Assembly: GCA_001802455.1 (NCBI GenBank)
Contig: MGXZ01000022.1
Location: 62,001 to 126,000, forward strand
Direction of reading: 5' to 3'
Length of the DNA: 64,000 nucleotides
Origin: Gammaproteobacteria bacterium RIFCSPHIGHO2_12_FULL_39_24
Lineage (GTDB): Bacteria; Pseudomonadota; Gammaproteobacteria; Coxiellales; Coxiellaceae
Part shown: positions 34,551 through 42,982 of the stretch, piece by piece
Layout: the number at the start of each line of letters is the position of its first letter
How positions within the stretch are numbered: the first letter of the stretch is position 1
Made by a program: the position numbers and the translations under genes
The notes under the pieces: generated by a model
What the model was told of the DNA's origin: nothing
The model's input: the letters and a program-made list of their open reading frames with translations, nothing else
Databases searched by the model: none

Positions 34551-35492
34551 ATGAGTAACAGTCAAACTGCTTATCTGACCTTTTCACGTAACGAATGGTT
34601 AAGTTTTCGAAACGACACACCCTTAACGTTAACGGAAAATGATTTAGGTGCATTGCATGGAACCAATGAAATTGTTTCGTTATCTGAAGTGAGCGAGATT
34701 TATTTGCCATTATCACGCTTGTTGAGTTTGTATGTGACAGCGATGCAATCGTTGCATCATGCGTCTCAGCAATTTTTAGGAACACCAGAACCTAAGGTGC
34801 CTTATATCATCGGTGTTGCGGGCAGTGTTGCGGTAGGGAAAAGCACGACGTCTCGTGTATTGAGAGCGTTATTGTCGCGTTGGCCTAATCATCCGCGTGT
34901 TACTGTTGTAACGACGGATGGATTTTTATATCCGAACCATTATCTCGTGCAACACGACATGATGAATCGCAAAGGTTTTCCGGAGAGTTATCATCTTGCC
35001 GCATTGTTGCAATTCTTAGAAGAAGTGAAATCTGGAAAACAGAATGTTAAAGCACCCATTTATTCGCATCAAACCTATGATGTTATTCCGAATAAATTTA
35101 TTGAAGTGAACAAGCCTGATATTTTAATTTTAGAGGGGCTGAATATTTTGCAAACAGGTATTCAAAAGCCGGGACAGCAACCGTCGGTTTTCGTTTCTGA
35201 TTTCTTTGATTTTTCTATTTTTGTAGATGCAGATATCAGTGTGATTAAGCAATGGTACGTTGATCGTGTTGTAAAATTTTCTCAAACCACTTTTCAAAAT
35301 CCTAAAACGCATTTTCATTATTTATCACAAATGAATTCGGAAGCAGTGGAAAAATTTGCGATGCGTGTGTGGGAAGAAGTCAATGAAGTGAATTTATTTC
35401 AAAATATTTTACCGTGTCGTGACCGTGCACAATTGGTTCTGAAAAAAGATAAAAATCATGCGGTGGAGCAGGTGAGATTGCGGAAGTTGTAA
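34551..35492 (+). CDS. coaA: Pantothenate kinase, type I
   Basis: CoaA phosphorylates pantothenate, the first step of coenzyme A synthesis. The 313-residue protein (E. coli 316) starts with TAYLTFSRNEWLSFRNDTPL and has the P-loop GVAGSVAVGKST at about 88-99. VTTDGFLYPN and KGFPESYHLAALLQFL follow, and the body ends with the family CoaA signature up to LPCRDRAQLVLKK. It stands alone, divergent from tamA, with the nuclease gene following after 5 bp. Confidence 0.96.
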   Translation: MSNSQTAYLTFSRNEWLSFRNDTPLTLTENDLGALHGTNEIVSLSEVSEIYLPLSRLLSLYVTAMQSLHHASQQFLGTPEPKVPYIIGVAGSVAVGKSTTSRVLRALLSRWPNHPRVTVVTTDGFLYPNHYLVQHDMMNRKGFPESYHLAALLQFLEEVKSGKQNVKAPIYSHQTYDVIPNKFIEVNKPDILILEGLNILQTGIQKPGQQPSVFVSDFFDFSIFVDADISVIKQWYVDRVVKFSQTTFQNPKTHFHYLSQMNSEAVEKFAMRVWEEVNEVNLFQNILPCRDRAQLVLKKDKNHAVEQVRLRKL

Positions 35493-35497
35493 ATCCT

Positions 35498-36370
35498 ATG
35501 CGCCTCACACTCACACTCACACTCACACTCACGCTCACGCTCATACTCACACTCACGCTTACACTTCCTGTCTTCGCCTGGAACGCCGTTGGCCATCGCA
35601 TCATCGCACAAATTGCGTATGATCAATTAACACCACAAACAAAAAAACAAGTAGATGAATTAACCGGTGTACTGTTCCATTCGCGTTATCCTGAAGATCG
35701 TTTTGCGCGCGCGTCCACCTGGCCTGATCGCATTAAAAAAAATACGACCGCGTATAATCAATGGCATTATATTAATTTGCCGTATGTTAACAATAAGGTA
35801 ACGCCATTATCCGTCAATGCTGACAATGTAGTGTGGGCGATTAATCGTGCGGAAAAAATAGTGGCTGACCCGACAGAAAATAATTTTCGTCGTGCAAAAT
35901 ATTTAAGTTTCTTGATTCATTTTGTCGGTGATATTGAACAACCACTGCATTGCGCAACATTATATGATGAGCAATTCCGGCAAGGCGATCATGGTGGGAA
36001 TGATTATTTAATTCAATCACCGATGGCGAAAAATTTACATCAACTATGGGATCGTGGAGTGGGGTTATTTATTGTTGATCAAAATCATTATCAGTTTCAC
36101 TACTATCAAGTGCAAACGATTGCAACCCGATGGATGCAAGATTACCCACGCACTTTTTTCGGTACTCGTTTAGCAGTACAGTCACCTGAACAATGGGCGC
36201 AAGAAAGTTATCACATTGCCATCACGTTTGCTTATACGTTACCTAAAAATACAGCGCCCTCTGAAAATTATATTGAGCAAGGTCAACAAATCACACGCGA
36301 GCAAATTGTGTTGGCGGGGGATCGATTGGCGGATGTGTTAAATCATTTATATACCTTAAGATATCATTAA
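35498..36370 (+). CDS. Secreted S1/P1-family zinc nuclease with a repeat-built signal peptide
   Basis: The product is a 290-residue S1/P1 nuclease, which cleaves single-stranded nucleic acids using three zinc ions. Mature zinc ligands are visible: the N-terminal Trp28 (FA|WNAVGH) with His33, then RASTWPDRIK, YNQWHYINLPY, LIHFVGDIEQPLHCA, DHGGNDYLI and NLHQLWD. The signal peptide core (residues 3-22) is alternating Leu-Thr, encoded by about ten copies of a hexamer. Legionella and related bacteria secrete such enzymes. The gene begins 5 bp after coaA; the kinase gene downstream has its own promoter. Confidence 0.93.
   Translation: MRLTLTLTLTLTLTLILTLTLTLPVFAWNAVGHRIIAQIAYDQLTPQTKKQVDELTGVLFHSRYPEDRFARASTWPDRIKKNTTAYNQWHYINLPYVNNKVTPLSVNADNVVWAINRAEKIVADPTENNFRRAKYLSFLIHFVGDIEQPLHCATLYDEQFRQGDHGGNDYLIQSPMAKNLHQLWDRGVGLFIVDQNHYQFHYYQVQTIATRWMQDYPRTFFGTRLAVQSPEQWAQESYHIAITFAYTLPKNTAPSENYIEQGQQITREQIVLAGDRLADVLNHLYTLRYH
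35504..35564 (+). repeat. Hexamer array encoding the nuclease signal peptide core
   Basis: About ten units of CTCACA, CTCACG and CTCATA type run without a break in frame with the nuclease gene. Each unit encodes Leu-Thr, once Leu-Ile. Gain or loss of a unit changes the hydrophobic core by two residues without a frameshift. Confidence 0.92.
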
Positions 36371-36380
36371 ATTCATTGTC

Positions 36381-36413
36381 ATTAAGATTCACTTAACATT
36401 GAATCAATATTCT
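36381..36413 (+). promoter_or_regulatory. PmrA-box promoter of the kinase gene
   Basis: ATTAAG-ATTCA-CTTAAC at 36381-36397 keeps the TTAA-N7-TTAA core of the PmrA box (first and last base deviate). TATTCT at 36408-36413 follows after exactly 10 nt. The spacing equals that before dotD, the icmR-slot gene and icmN. Confidence 0.6.
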
Positions 36414-36451
36414 GTAAAAATTAGTTTCGCAACTTAAACATAGGTGAAATA

Positions 36452-37813
36452 ATGAGTCGTCCTGAGAAAACTTCTGGCGTTGGTGCACACGATACCAGTG
36501 TCGATCTACAAGAATCACTTACCAGCCATCCCAAGCAATTTAGGTTTGAATTAGGTGATCGAATTGCTGGTGGAGCGGAAGGAGATGTTTTTGCTTTAAA
36601 ATTATTTCAGCACGGTGAACATGGCAACGTTAAAGTACACGATTGTGTTGCAAAACGGATTAAGCGTGAAAAACACGATAGTGATACGACTCCAGGGGAA
36701 TTTTCACTGCTTGAAGCGCTGACAAACGATATGACTTCCAGTGCTGAAGCGGGTGTGATTCGGCATATTGGTTTGTACAAACATACTGATGCATGCCATT
36801 ACGAAATAATGCTGAAATATGATTTTTCATTTGAAAAATGTTTTCCTGTTCTTCCCGATTTATTAAAAACTCAGCGCCTAGAAGACATTGCTTTATTTGC
36901 AGGCGTAACAATTAAGTTTTTGAATGCTGTGGTTAACGCTTTAGAGCTATTTTCCCGGAAAAAAGTAGTGCATGGTGATATGAAGCCAGATAATTTTCTT
37001 TTTAGGGAAGGGTATTTTGTTGTGACTGATTTTGGTTCCGCTCAGTATTATCCAGATTTTCGAATGACAAACCAAGCTACGCGTGGCACACCAGCTTATC
37101 TTGCCCCTGAAATATTGCGTGATGAAAGAAATTTATCGTCTGCGGCGGATCTCTGGTCAGTTGGTCAGATGTTGCGGCGATTGCTGGGCTTGGAATTATT
37201 ATATCATCGCGGAGAGCGCGAACAAACCGTGTATGCAAAAGGCAGTGCTTATGATGAAGAGAGAAAAAAAAGTCAGAACGATAATAGCAAAAATAGCAAA
37301 GTAATGGTTTATCATCAAAAACGATTGCGTAATAAAATTCTTAATTGTACTGATTTTAAAGCATGTTTAACCTATCTTTCAGATATCTTATGTGAATTAC
37401 TACCAGAAAGACGCGCTAATTTGGAAACATTACGTATTGCGTTTACTCGTTTGAAATCCTTACAACCTGTAATTTCTGATAGGTATGCAGAAGCGTGTTT
37501 TTACTGTGACATTATGACGTCAGCGTTGCGTCATGCGCAAAACAGCGTGATATCTGATTGTTGTTGGGATAATTTTTCTAATAGTGATGTTCCTGATGGT
37601 GATTCATCTAAGAGCCTGTCGCCGATTCCAACTCAATCTCCATTTCCAGGAGAAGAAGTGAATACAGGCAGGTCTCCTGATTCAGATTACCCTTCGCCAG
37701 AGAAACTTCTGGATACTGCAAAAAATTGTCATCGGTTTCTTCCTCTGCAGAACACATCTGCGCCAATTACCCGAAAATCGTCACCAGCGCGTCTTGGAGC
37801 AGCTACTCGCTAG
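36452..37813 (+). CDS. Eukaryote-like Ser/Thr protein kinase, candidate Dot/Icm effector
   Basis: Residues about 30-330 form a protein kinase domain: glycine loop IAGGAEGDVFALKL (near 36), VAxK lysine in DCVAKRIKRE (near 70), catalytic loop VVHGDMKPDNFLF (near 172), metal site TDFGSAQYY (near 193), and APE motif GTPAYLAPEIL followed by SAADLWSVGQMLRRLLG. HGD replaces the usual HRD, so activation-loop control may differ. The last about 90 residues are Ser/Pro-rich and probably disordered. No signal peptide or membrane segment is present, unlike bacterial Hanks kinases with sensor domains. With a PmrA-type promoter it is a good candidate for a protein delivered to host cells; translocation is inferred. 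Confidence 0.85.
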   Translation: MSRPEKTSGVGAHDTSVDLQESLTSHPKQFRFELGDRIAGGAEGDVFALKLFQHGEHGNVKVHDCVAKRIKREKHDSDTTPGEFSLLEALTNDMTSSAEAGVIRHIGLYKHTDACHYEIMLKYDFSFEKCFPVLPDLLKTQRLEDIALFAGVTIKFLNAVVNALELFSRKKVVHGDMKPDNFLFREGYFVVTDFGSAQYYPDFRMTNQATRGTPAYLAPEILRDERNLSSAADLWSVGQMLRRLLGLELLYHRGEREQTVYAKGSAYDEERKKSQNDNSKNSKVMVYHQKRLRNKILNCTDFKACLTYLSDILCELLPERRANLETLRIAFTRLKSLQPVISDRYAEACFYCDIMTSALRHAQNSVISDCCWDNFSNSDVPDGDSSKSLSPIPTQSPFPGEEVNTGRSPDSDYPSPEKLLDTAKNCHRFLPLQNTSAPITRKSSPARLGAATR

Positions 37814-37878
37814 TCGTTTTATTTTTTTCGTGTAATATACCCTTTTTCAGGTTTCAACTTTAATTTTTGGAATTGTGT

Positions 37879-39270
37879 ATGTCATTCCCTGTTCGCACCC
37901 GCTTTGCACCCAGCCCAACGGGTTATTTACATGTAGGTGGTGCGCGCACTGCTTTATTTTCATGGTTATATGCGCGTCATCACAAAGGTATTTTTATTTT
38001 GCGTATCGAAGATACGGATTTGGAGCGCTCAACCGATGCTTCTATTCAAGCGATTTTAGACGGCATGGATTGGTTGGGATTACATTATGATGAAGGTCCT
38101 TTTTATCAATCAAAACGCTTTGATCGTTATCGTGAAGTAGTTCAGCAATTTTTAAAAGAAGGTCATGCGTATCGTTGTTATTGCACGAAAGAACGACTTG
38201 AAAAATTGCGCGAAACGCAAATGCAAAACGGTGAGAAGCCGCGTTATGATGGATATTGTCGTGAATTAAATTCGCAAGATGATAAAACATCGCACGTGAT
38301 TCGCTTTAAAAATCCAAAAACAGGAACCGTTGTTTTCACTGACATGATTCGCGGCAGTATTTCCGTTGAAAATTCAGAATTAGATGATTTAATTATTGCG
38401 CGTACCGATGGTGTGCCGACTTATAATTTCACGGTGGTTGTCGATGATTTTGATATGAAAATTACCGATGTGATTCGCGGCGATGATCATATTAATAATA
38501 CGCCGCGCCAATTAAATATGTTGGCAGCAATGGGCGCTGTTGCGCCGCGTTATGCGCATGTGCCGATGATTTTGGGAAGTGATGGCAAACGGTTATCAAA
38601 GCGTCATGGTGCAGTGAGTGTGATGCAATTTCGGGATGATGGTTATTTGCCTGATGCATTATTAAATTATTTAGTGCGATTGGGTTGGTCGCATGGTGAT
38701 CAAGAAATGTTTTCGCGCGATGAGATGATTGAATTATTCGACATTAATCATGTGAATAATTCTGCTGCGGCATTTAACGTTGAAAAGCTAGATTGGTTGA
38801 ATCAACATTATTTAAAAACAAAAAATCCCGTAGAAATTATTTCTCTGTTTAAAGCACAGCTTGTCGCATTAAATATTATAGTAAATGATGACGCAAAATT
38901 ATCCGCTGTTATTACACTGCAAGTGGAGCGTGTGAAAACATTAAAAGAAATGGCGGAAAAAAGTCGGTATTTTTTTGAAGATGAAATTATTTATGATATA
39001 GCATCAGTAAAAAAATATTTAACGCCAGAAATTAAACCGTTATTAATGGCGGTGAAAAATCATTTTGAAAATATAGGTGATTGGACAAAAGAAAATTTGC
39101 ATCAAGCAATTGTTACCATCGCAGAAGAGCAGGGTGTGAAGATGGGTCAGCTCGCACAACCGTTGCGTGTGGCCGTAACCGGCTCAACGGTTTCGCCGTC
39201 GATTGATAGTACGTTGCAGTGGATTGGAAGGGAGGTGGTGTTGAAGAGACTGAATTCAGTTTTGTCTTGA
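37879..39270 (+). CDS. gltX: Glutamyl-tRNA synthetase
   Basis: GltX charges tRNA-Glu with glutamate. From the ATG at 37879 ([20 protein letters not shown]) it is 463 residues, with the HIGH-equivalent HVGG near residue 17 and the KMSKS-equivalent KRLSKRHG near 236-243. The zinc-region CYCTKE and the C-terminal anticodon-binding helices follow. A TTG at 37867 would add four residues; ATG is preferred. A toxin-antitoxin pair and tRNA-Glu(TTC) follow on the same strand. Confidence 0.97.
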   Translation: MSFPVRTRFAPSPTGYLHVGGARTALFSWLYARHHKGIFILRIEDTDLERSTDASIQAILDGMDWLGLHYDEGPFYQSKRFDRYREVVQQFLKEGHAYRCYCTKERLEKLRETQMQNGEKPRYDGYCRELNSQDDKTSHVIRFKNPKTGTVVFTDMIRGSISVENSELDDLIIARTDGVPTYNFTVVVDDFDMKITDVIRGDDHINNTPRQLNMLAAMGAVAPRYAHVPMILGSDGKRLSKRHGAVSVMQFRDDGYLPDALLNYLVRLGWSHGDQEMFSRDEMIELFDINHVNNSAAAFNVEKLDWLNQHYLKTKNPVEIISLFKAQLVALNIIVNDDAKLSAVITLQVERVKTLKEMAEKSRYFFEDEIIYDIASVKKYLTPEIKPLLMAVKNHFENIGDWTKENLHQAIVTIAEEQGVKMGQLAQPLRVAVTGSTVSPSIDSTLQWIGREVVLKRLNSVLS

Positions 39271-39313
39271 TCTCAAAAGCTGCTATACTTGATATGACTA
39301 GACTGACTAGTCA
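39262..39313 (+). promoter_or_regulatory. Promoter and palindromic operator of the toxin-antitoxin pair
   Basis: TTGTCT (39262-39267) and TATACT (39284-39289), 16 bp apart, make a plausible promoter. TGACTAG-ACTGA-CTAGTCA at 39295-39313 is a perfect 7-bp palindrome around the expected start of transcription and 13 bp before the antitoxin ATG. This is where antitoxin-toxin complexes usually bind for autoregulation. Confidence 0.65.
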
Positions 39314-39325
39314 CTGGAGGTGGCA

Positions 39326-39583
39326 ATGAGCACACTACATCAATGGGCTGTCCAAGACGCCAAAGCGCGATTCAGCGAAGTCGTTAAAAAAGCAGAGCAC
39401 GAAGGCCCACAAATTATTTCTGTACGCGGAAAACCCGTTGTTGTCATGTTGTCGCAAGAAGATTACCTTGCGCTCATTACACCACAGGAATCCCTCGTGC
39501 AATTTTTTCGGGATTCACCGTTAGTGGGTGTGCGTCTTACGATCAAGCGTGATAAATCATTGGCGCGAGATATTGATCTATGA
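39326..39583 (+). CDS. Antitoxin, Phd/YefM family
   Basis: The 85-residue protein has the Phd/YefM pattern: WAVQDAKARFSEVVKKAEHE, then GPQIISVRGKPVVVMLSQED and YLAL. The N-terminal half binds DNA as a dimer and the C-terminal part wraps the toxin. The ATG at 39326 has GGAGG five bases upstream; a GTG at 39320 is inside that site and unlikely. The stop overlaps the toxin start by 4 bp (ATGA), the usual coupling of such modules. Confidence 0.92.
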   Translation: MSTLHQWAVQDAKARFSEVVKKAEHEGPQIISVRGKPVVVMLSQEDYLALITPQESLVQFFRDSPLVGVRLTIKRDKSLARDIDL

Positions 39584-39996
39584 ATTATTTATTAGACACC
39601 AATGTGATTTCTGAATTGGTTATCGTAAAACCCAATGCAAATGTGATTGCATGGATGAATAAAATTCCCAGCCACGCGTTTTTTTTAAGCGTATTAACCA
39701 TGGGCGAGATTCGCAAAGGCATTGAGAAAATCAGTGATCAGAAACGAAAACAAAAAATCATGGTGTGGTTTGAACACGAATTACCGCGCACATTTCACAA
39801 TCGCATTTTGCCCGTTACATTGGAAATTACTGATCGCTGTGGAAGACTGCAATATCAAGCAAAAAGACCGCTCCCTGCGATCGACAGTTTGTTAGCAGCC
39901 ACCGCATTGCATCATGATATGACACTGGTTACGCGAAACACCAAGGATTATACGGATTGTTCTGGTTTAGAAATTATCAATCCGTGGATAGTCTGA
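39580..39996 (+). CDS. VapC/FitB-type PIN-domain toxin ribonuclease
   Basis: The 138-residue protein is a PIN-domain RNase. The acidic metal-binding residues are Asp6 (YLLDTNVISE), Glu43 (MGEIRKG), Asp102 (AIDSLLAATAL) and Asp123 (TRNTKDYTD). Known VapC toxins cut specific tRNAs or rRNA and are blocked by the antitoxin. All catalytic acids are present, so it looks functional. The pair is inserted between gltX and tRNA-Glu. The target cannot be deduced. Confidence 0.93.
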   Translation: MNYLLDTNVISELVIVKPNANVIAWMNKIPSHAFFLSVLTMGEIRKGIEKISDQKRKQKIMVWFEHELPRTFHNRILPVTLEITDRCGRLQYQAKRPLPAIDSLLAATALHHDMTLVTRNTKDYTDCSGLEIINPWIV

Positions 39997-40066
39997 ATTT
40001 TTGGGTCGCCTTTCCCTTGACTTCAATAGGATACCCCCCTAGAATCTCGGCTTCATTTAATCACTT

Positions 40067-40142
40067 GTCCCCGTCGTCTAGAGGCCTAGGACACTACCCT
40101 TTCACGGTAAGAACACGGGTTCGACTCCCGTCGGGGACGCCA
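40067..40142 (+). tRNA. tRNA-Glu (anticodon TTC)
   Basis: The 76-nt sequence has a 7-bp acceptor stem (GTCCCCG with CGGGGAC), discriminator G and encoded CCA. The anticodon loop is CTTTCAC with TTC, and the T-arm contains GGTTCGACTCC. A short T-run follows. It lies about 800 bp after gltX, the gene for its own synthetase, on the same strand. Confidence 0.97.
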
Positions 40143-40301
40143 GATTTTTCAGTTTTGTTGCATCTAAAAAATGAAATAGGTTGAGTGATGTATGAAAACT
40201 TGATTCGCGCTAGATGAAGTTATATTGAGTTTACTTTAGTTTATAAAAGTTATAATATTACAAGACAACATATATAAACTTAGATAAGATTACTTACAGG
40301 T

Positions 40302-40427
40302 ACTAACGCCTGTTTGCGTTAGTGAATCAATACAGAACCGCGCGCGTAGCAAGCGGTAGTGAGCGATGACTTTTTGCTCCGCTTGTTACGTGCTTCGCAC
40401 TCATGCGCGGTTCGATACTTTGTCACT
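40302..40427. repeat. Cluster of palindromes between tRNA-Glu and yheS
   Basis: ACTAACGC-CTGTTT-GCGTTAGT (40302-40323) is a perfect hairpin. Directly after it GAACCGCGC (40335-40343) pairs with GCGCGGTTC (40405-40413), and flanking TAGTGA (40319) pairs with TCACTA (40422-40427), so larger folds are possible. This is the structured half of the 301-bp gene-free stretch 40143-40443; the rest is AT-rich with nothing recognisable. It also lies just after the end of yheS and may terminate it. Confidence 0.65.
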
Positions 40428-40443
40428 AGCGCACACACGTTCC

Positions 40444-42255
40444 TTATTCCGAATAACGCAACCACTCTTTTTCTTTCGCCTCAATGTCATCGCGCAAGGC
40501 TTTTTTCTGCTGCGATATGTCGCGCAATTTATCTTTTTGCGTTGGATGATAAATATCCGGATCCGCTAACGCTTCTTCCACTTTCTGCAATTTTTTTTCA
40601 AGTGCTTTAATGTCGCGTTCTAATTGAATAATTAATTTTTTATGATCTTTGCTGATGGGTTTTTGTTTTGTGGTATTTTGCGTAACGGGTGTTTCTGCTA
40701 ATTGCGATGCTTCATAATCTCCGAGTGTGCCGTCGTACAATGTCACCGTATTATTTTTCACAAGCCATAAATTATCAACACAACATTCAATAAAATAACG
40801 ATCATGCGAAACCAATAATAATGCGCCACTAAATTCTTCGAGCGCTAAAATGAGCGCTTCGCGAATGTGCATATCCAAATGGTTTGTGGGTTCATCGAGC
40901 AATAACACATTTGGTTTTTTCCAAATTAATAGAGCGAGCGCGAGTCGCGCTTTTTCGCCGCCTGAAAATACATCGACTTTTTGAAACACGCGGTCATTGC
41001 TAAATCCAAATCGTCCTAGAAATCCACGCGCTTGTGTTTCAGAAATGACGGGAAATTGCTGCTTAAAATGATCAAGCGGCGTTTCATCTAAAAACAACAT
41101 ATCAACTTGATCTTGCGAAAAATAACCGATATTCGTTTGTGGATGAAAAATCATTTCACCTTGAATCGGCGCGATTGTTTGCGAAATCGATTTTAACAAC
41201 GTAGATTTACCGCTGCCATTCACACCGATTACACCAATGCGATCGCCTTCACTTAAATTTAAACTCACGCTGTTTAAAATAATTTTATCACCATAACCAA
41301 AATCAGCGCGAATCGAAATAGTTGGATAACCCGTGGGTTTGGGTTCGAAAAAATCAAATGAAATACTGGCTTCTTCTTGCCAATCTGTCGTGACTTGTAA
41401 TTTTTCCATCGCTTTTAAGCGACTTTGCGCTTGCTTGGCTTTGGATGCTTTGGCGCGAAAGCGGTCGACAAATTTTTGCAAATGCGCGCGTTTTTTTAAA
41501 ATCTTGCTGTTCATTTTTTCTTGCAATAATAAATGATCTGAAAATTGTCTTGCAAAAGAAGAATAATTACCTTGATATAATTTTAATTGTTGATTGGCGA
41601 GCTGAATCGTATGTGTGGTTACTTCATCTAAAAAATAACGATCATGTGAAATAATAATGACGGTTGCTGTGCATGATTTCGCCCATTCCGTTAACCACGC
41701 AATACTTTCCAAATCTAAATGATTGGTTGGTTCATCGAGTAATAATAAATTGGCATGCGACATTAACACGCGCGCTAATTGCAAGCGCATTTGCCAGCCA
41801 CCTGAAAAAGATTTAACGGGTTTTTCAAATTCTGCATCTGAAAATCCCAAGCCTTTTAAAATAATGGCAACGCGCGCATCGATGCGATAACCATCAATGG
41901 CATCGAGTTCTGTATATAAATTACCGAGCTCAAGTCCATCGTTTTCCTTTTCAGCTCGCGCAATTTTTTCTTGTAATGTTGTCCAGGCATCATCACCTGC
42001 ACGCGCATACGCAAATGCCAGTTCATGGGTTTCCGGTAATTCTTGGGCGAGATGGGCAATTTTCCAAGCGGCTGGAATTAACAGTTCGCCATTGTCTTCG
42101 TGTAATTCGCGCATGATCAATTTGATCAAAGATGTTTTGCCTGTGCCATTTCGTCCGATTAATCCCGCTTTATAACCCACATCTAAACGCAACGATGCTT
42201 CTTCCAATAAAACTTTAGTGCCTCGGCGAAGGGTGATGTTATTGAGTTGCAGCAC
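40444..42255 (-). CDS. yheS: ABC-F family ATPase, YheS type
   Basis: ABC-F proteins bind the ribosome and act in translation rather than transport. The 603-residue protein has two nucleotide-binding domains: first Walker A GRNGTGKTSL (near 35) with LLLDEPTNHLDLESIAWLTE, second Walker A GVNGSGKSTL (near 345) with LLLDEPTNHLDMHIREALIL. The basic linker between them reads FRAKASKAKQAQSRLKAMEK. A C-terminal coiled coil (about 530-600) ends the chain. Overall similarity is to E. coli YheS rather than Uup or EttA. Confidence 0.93.
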   Translation of the reverse strand: MLQLNNITLRRGTKVLLEEASLRLDVGYKAGLIGRNGTGKTSLIKLIMRELHEDNGELLIPAAWKIAHLAQELPETHELAFAYARAGDDAWTTLQEKIARAEKENDGLELGNLYTELDAIDGYRIDARVAIILKGLGFSDAEFEKPVKSFSGGWQMRLQLARVLMSHANLLLLDEPTNHLDLESIAWLTEWAKSCTATVIIISHDRYFLDEVTTHTIQLANQQLKLYQGNYSSFARQFSDHLLLQEKMNSKILKKRAHLQKFVDRFRAKASKAKQAQSRLKAMEKLQVTTDWQEEASISFDFFEPKPTGYPTISIRADFGYGDKIILNSVSLNLSEGDRIGVIGVNGSGKSTLLKSISQTIAPIQGEMIFHPQTNIGYFSQDQVDMLFLDETPLDHFKQQFPVISETQARGFLGRFGFSNDRVFQKVDVFSGGEKARLALALLIWKKPNVLLLDEPTNHLDMHIREALILALEEFSGALLLVSHDRYFIECCVDNLWLVKNNTVTLYDGTLGDYEASQLAETPVTQNTTKQKPISKDHKKLIIQLERDIKALEKKLQKVEEALADPDIYHPTQKDKLRDISQQKKALRDDIEAKEKEWLRYSE

Positions 42256-42427
42256 GATTAATACCTGTGATCAGAAATGAGAAGGGTGACAGTCTATTGT
42301 ATTTTTGCAGGGTTTTAAACTGTTGCGACAGCCCTTGTTTTAATTTCTGTGTTGCTCGCAGGTAAATCGGGCGCATCCGTTTTCGTGAACATAATACAAA
42401 AACAGGTGCGCTCATTCAAAGCAGATG

Positions 42428-42862
42428 TTACTGAGGAATGGGGGACTGAGAATTTATAGTAAACGTATATTGATTCATGCCCGCCACAGAATAGGTAACG
42501 CGACCGTTCGCATTGACGTGGTTGCTACCTGGAATTGGACCACTACTATCAGTATAGGTGATTTGCACCTCAGCCAAAAGCCCAGTGCTAGCAGCATTGT
42601 ATACACTAAAGTTGTGCGCAATATCACCGAATGAGCGATACTTTGCACACACAGTCATCCCCTGATCAACTGTCGCAGGAAAGGATTGTTGCGATGACCC
42701 GGGTCCAGGCGCTATTATGACCTGCTGTTGAGCTATATGAATCACATCTGGAGTTGCATTTTTCAGGCATGTTATAGCAAAAAAATAATCATCACCAGCA
42801 AAACTATTCAGTGATATTACTGCAGCTGATACACCTATCAAAGAAATGATGTAGCGTTTCAT
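42428..42862 (-). CDS. Orphan secreted protein
   Basis: The 144-residue protein has a clear signal peptide (MKRYIISLIGVSAAVISLN, then SFA|GDDYF) and only two mature cysteines (CLKNAT and VCAKYR), likely one disulfide. The rest alternates polar and beta-branched residues (AEVQITYTDSSGP, GRVTYSVAGMNQYTF), which suggests a small beta-sandwich. I do not recognise a family. It stands next to another orphan secreted gene on the same strand, between yheS and rne. Confidence 0.65.
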   Translation of the reverse strand: MKRYIISLIGVSAAVISLNSFAGDDYFFAITCLKNATPDVIHIAQQQVIIAPGPGSSQQSFPATVDQGMTVCAKYRSFGDIAHNFSVYNAASTGLLAEVQITYTDSSGPIPGSNHVNANGRVTYSVAGMNQYTFTINSQSPIPQ

Positions 42863-42982
42863 AAAAAGTCCCCCATAAAATTTACAAAATGCAACTGGTT
42901 ACAAGCTTCATCACCATCATCCGTAGGTATAGTTTATTTTCTCGTTTTGTCAAATGTGTTTTTTTGTGAATTTTCTCAACTG

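Noticed and set aside
40067..40142. tRNA-Glu as an integration site for an island
   Set aside because: I found no second copy of the tRNA 3' end and no integrase gene in the window.
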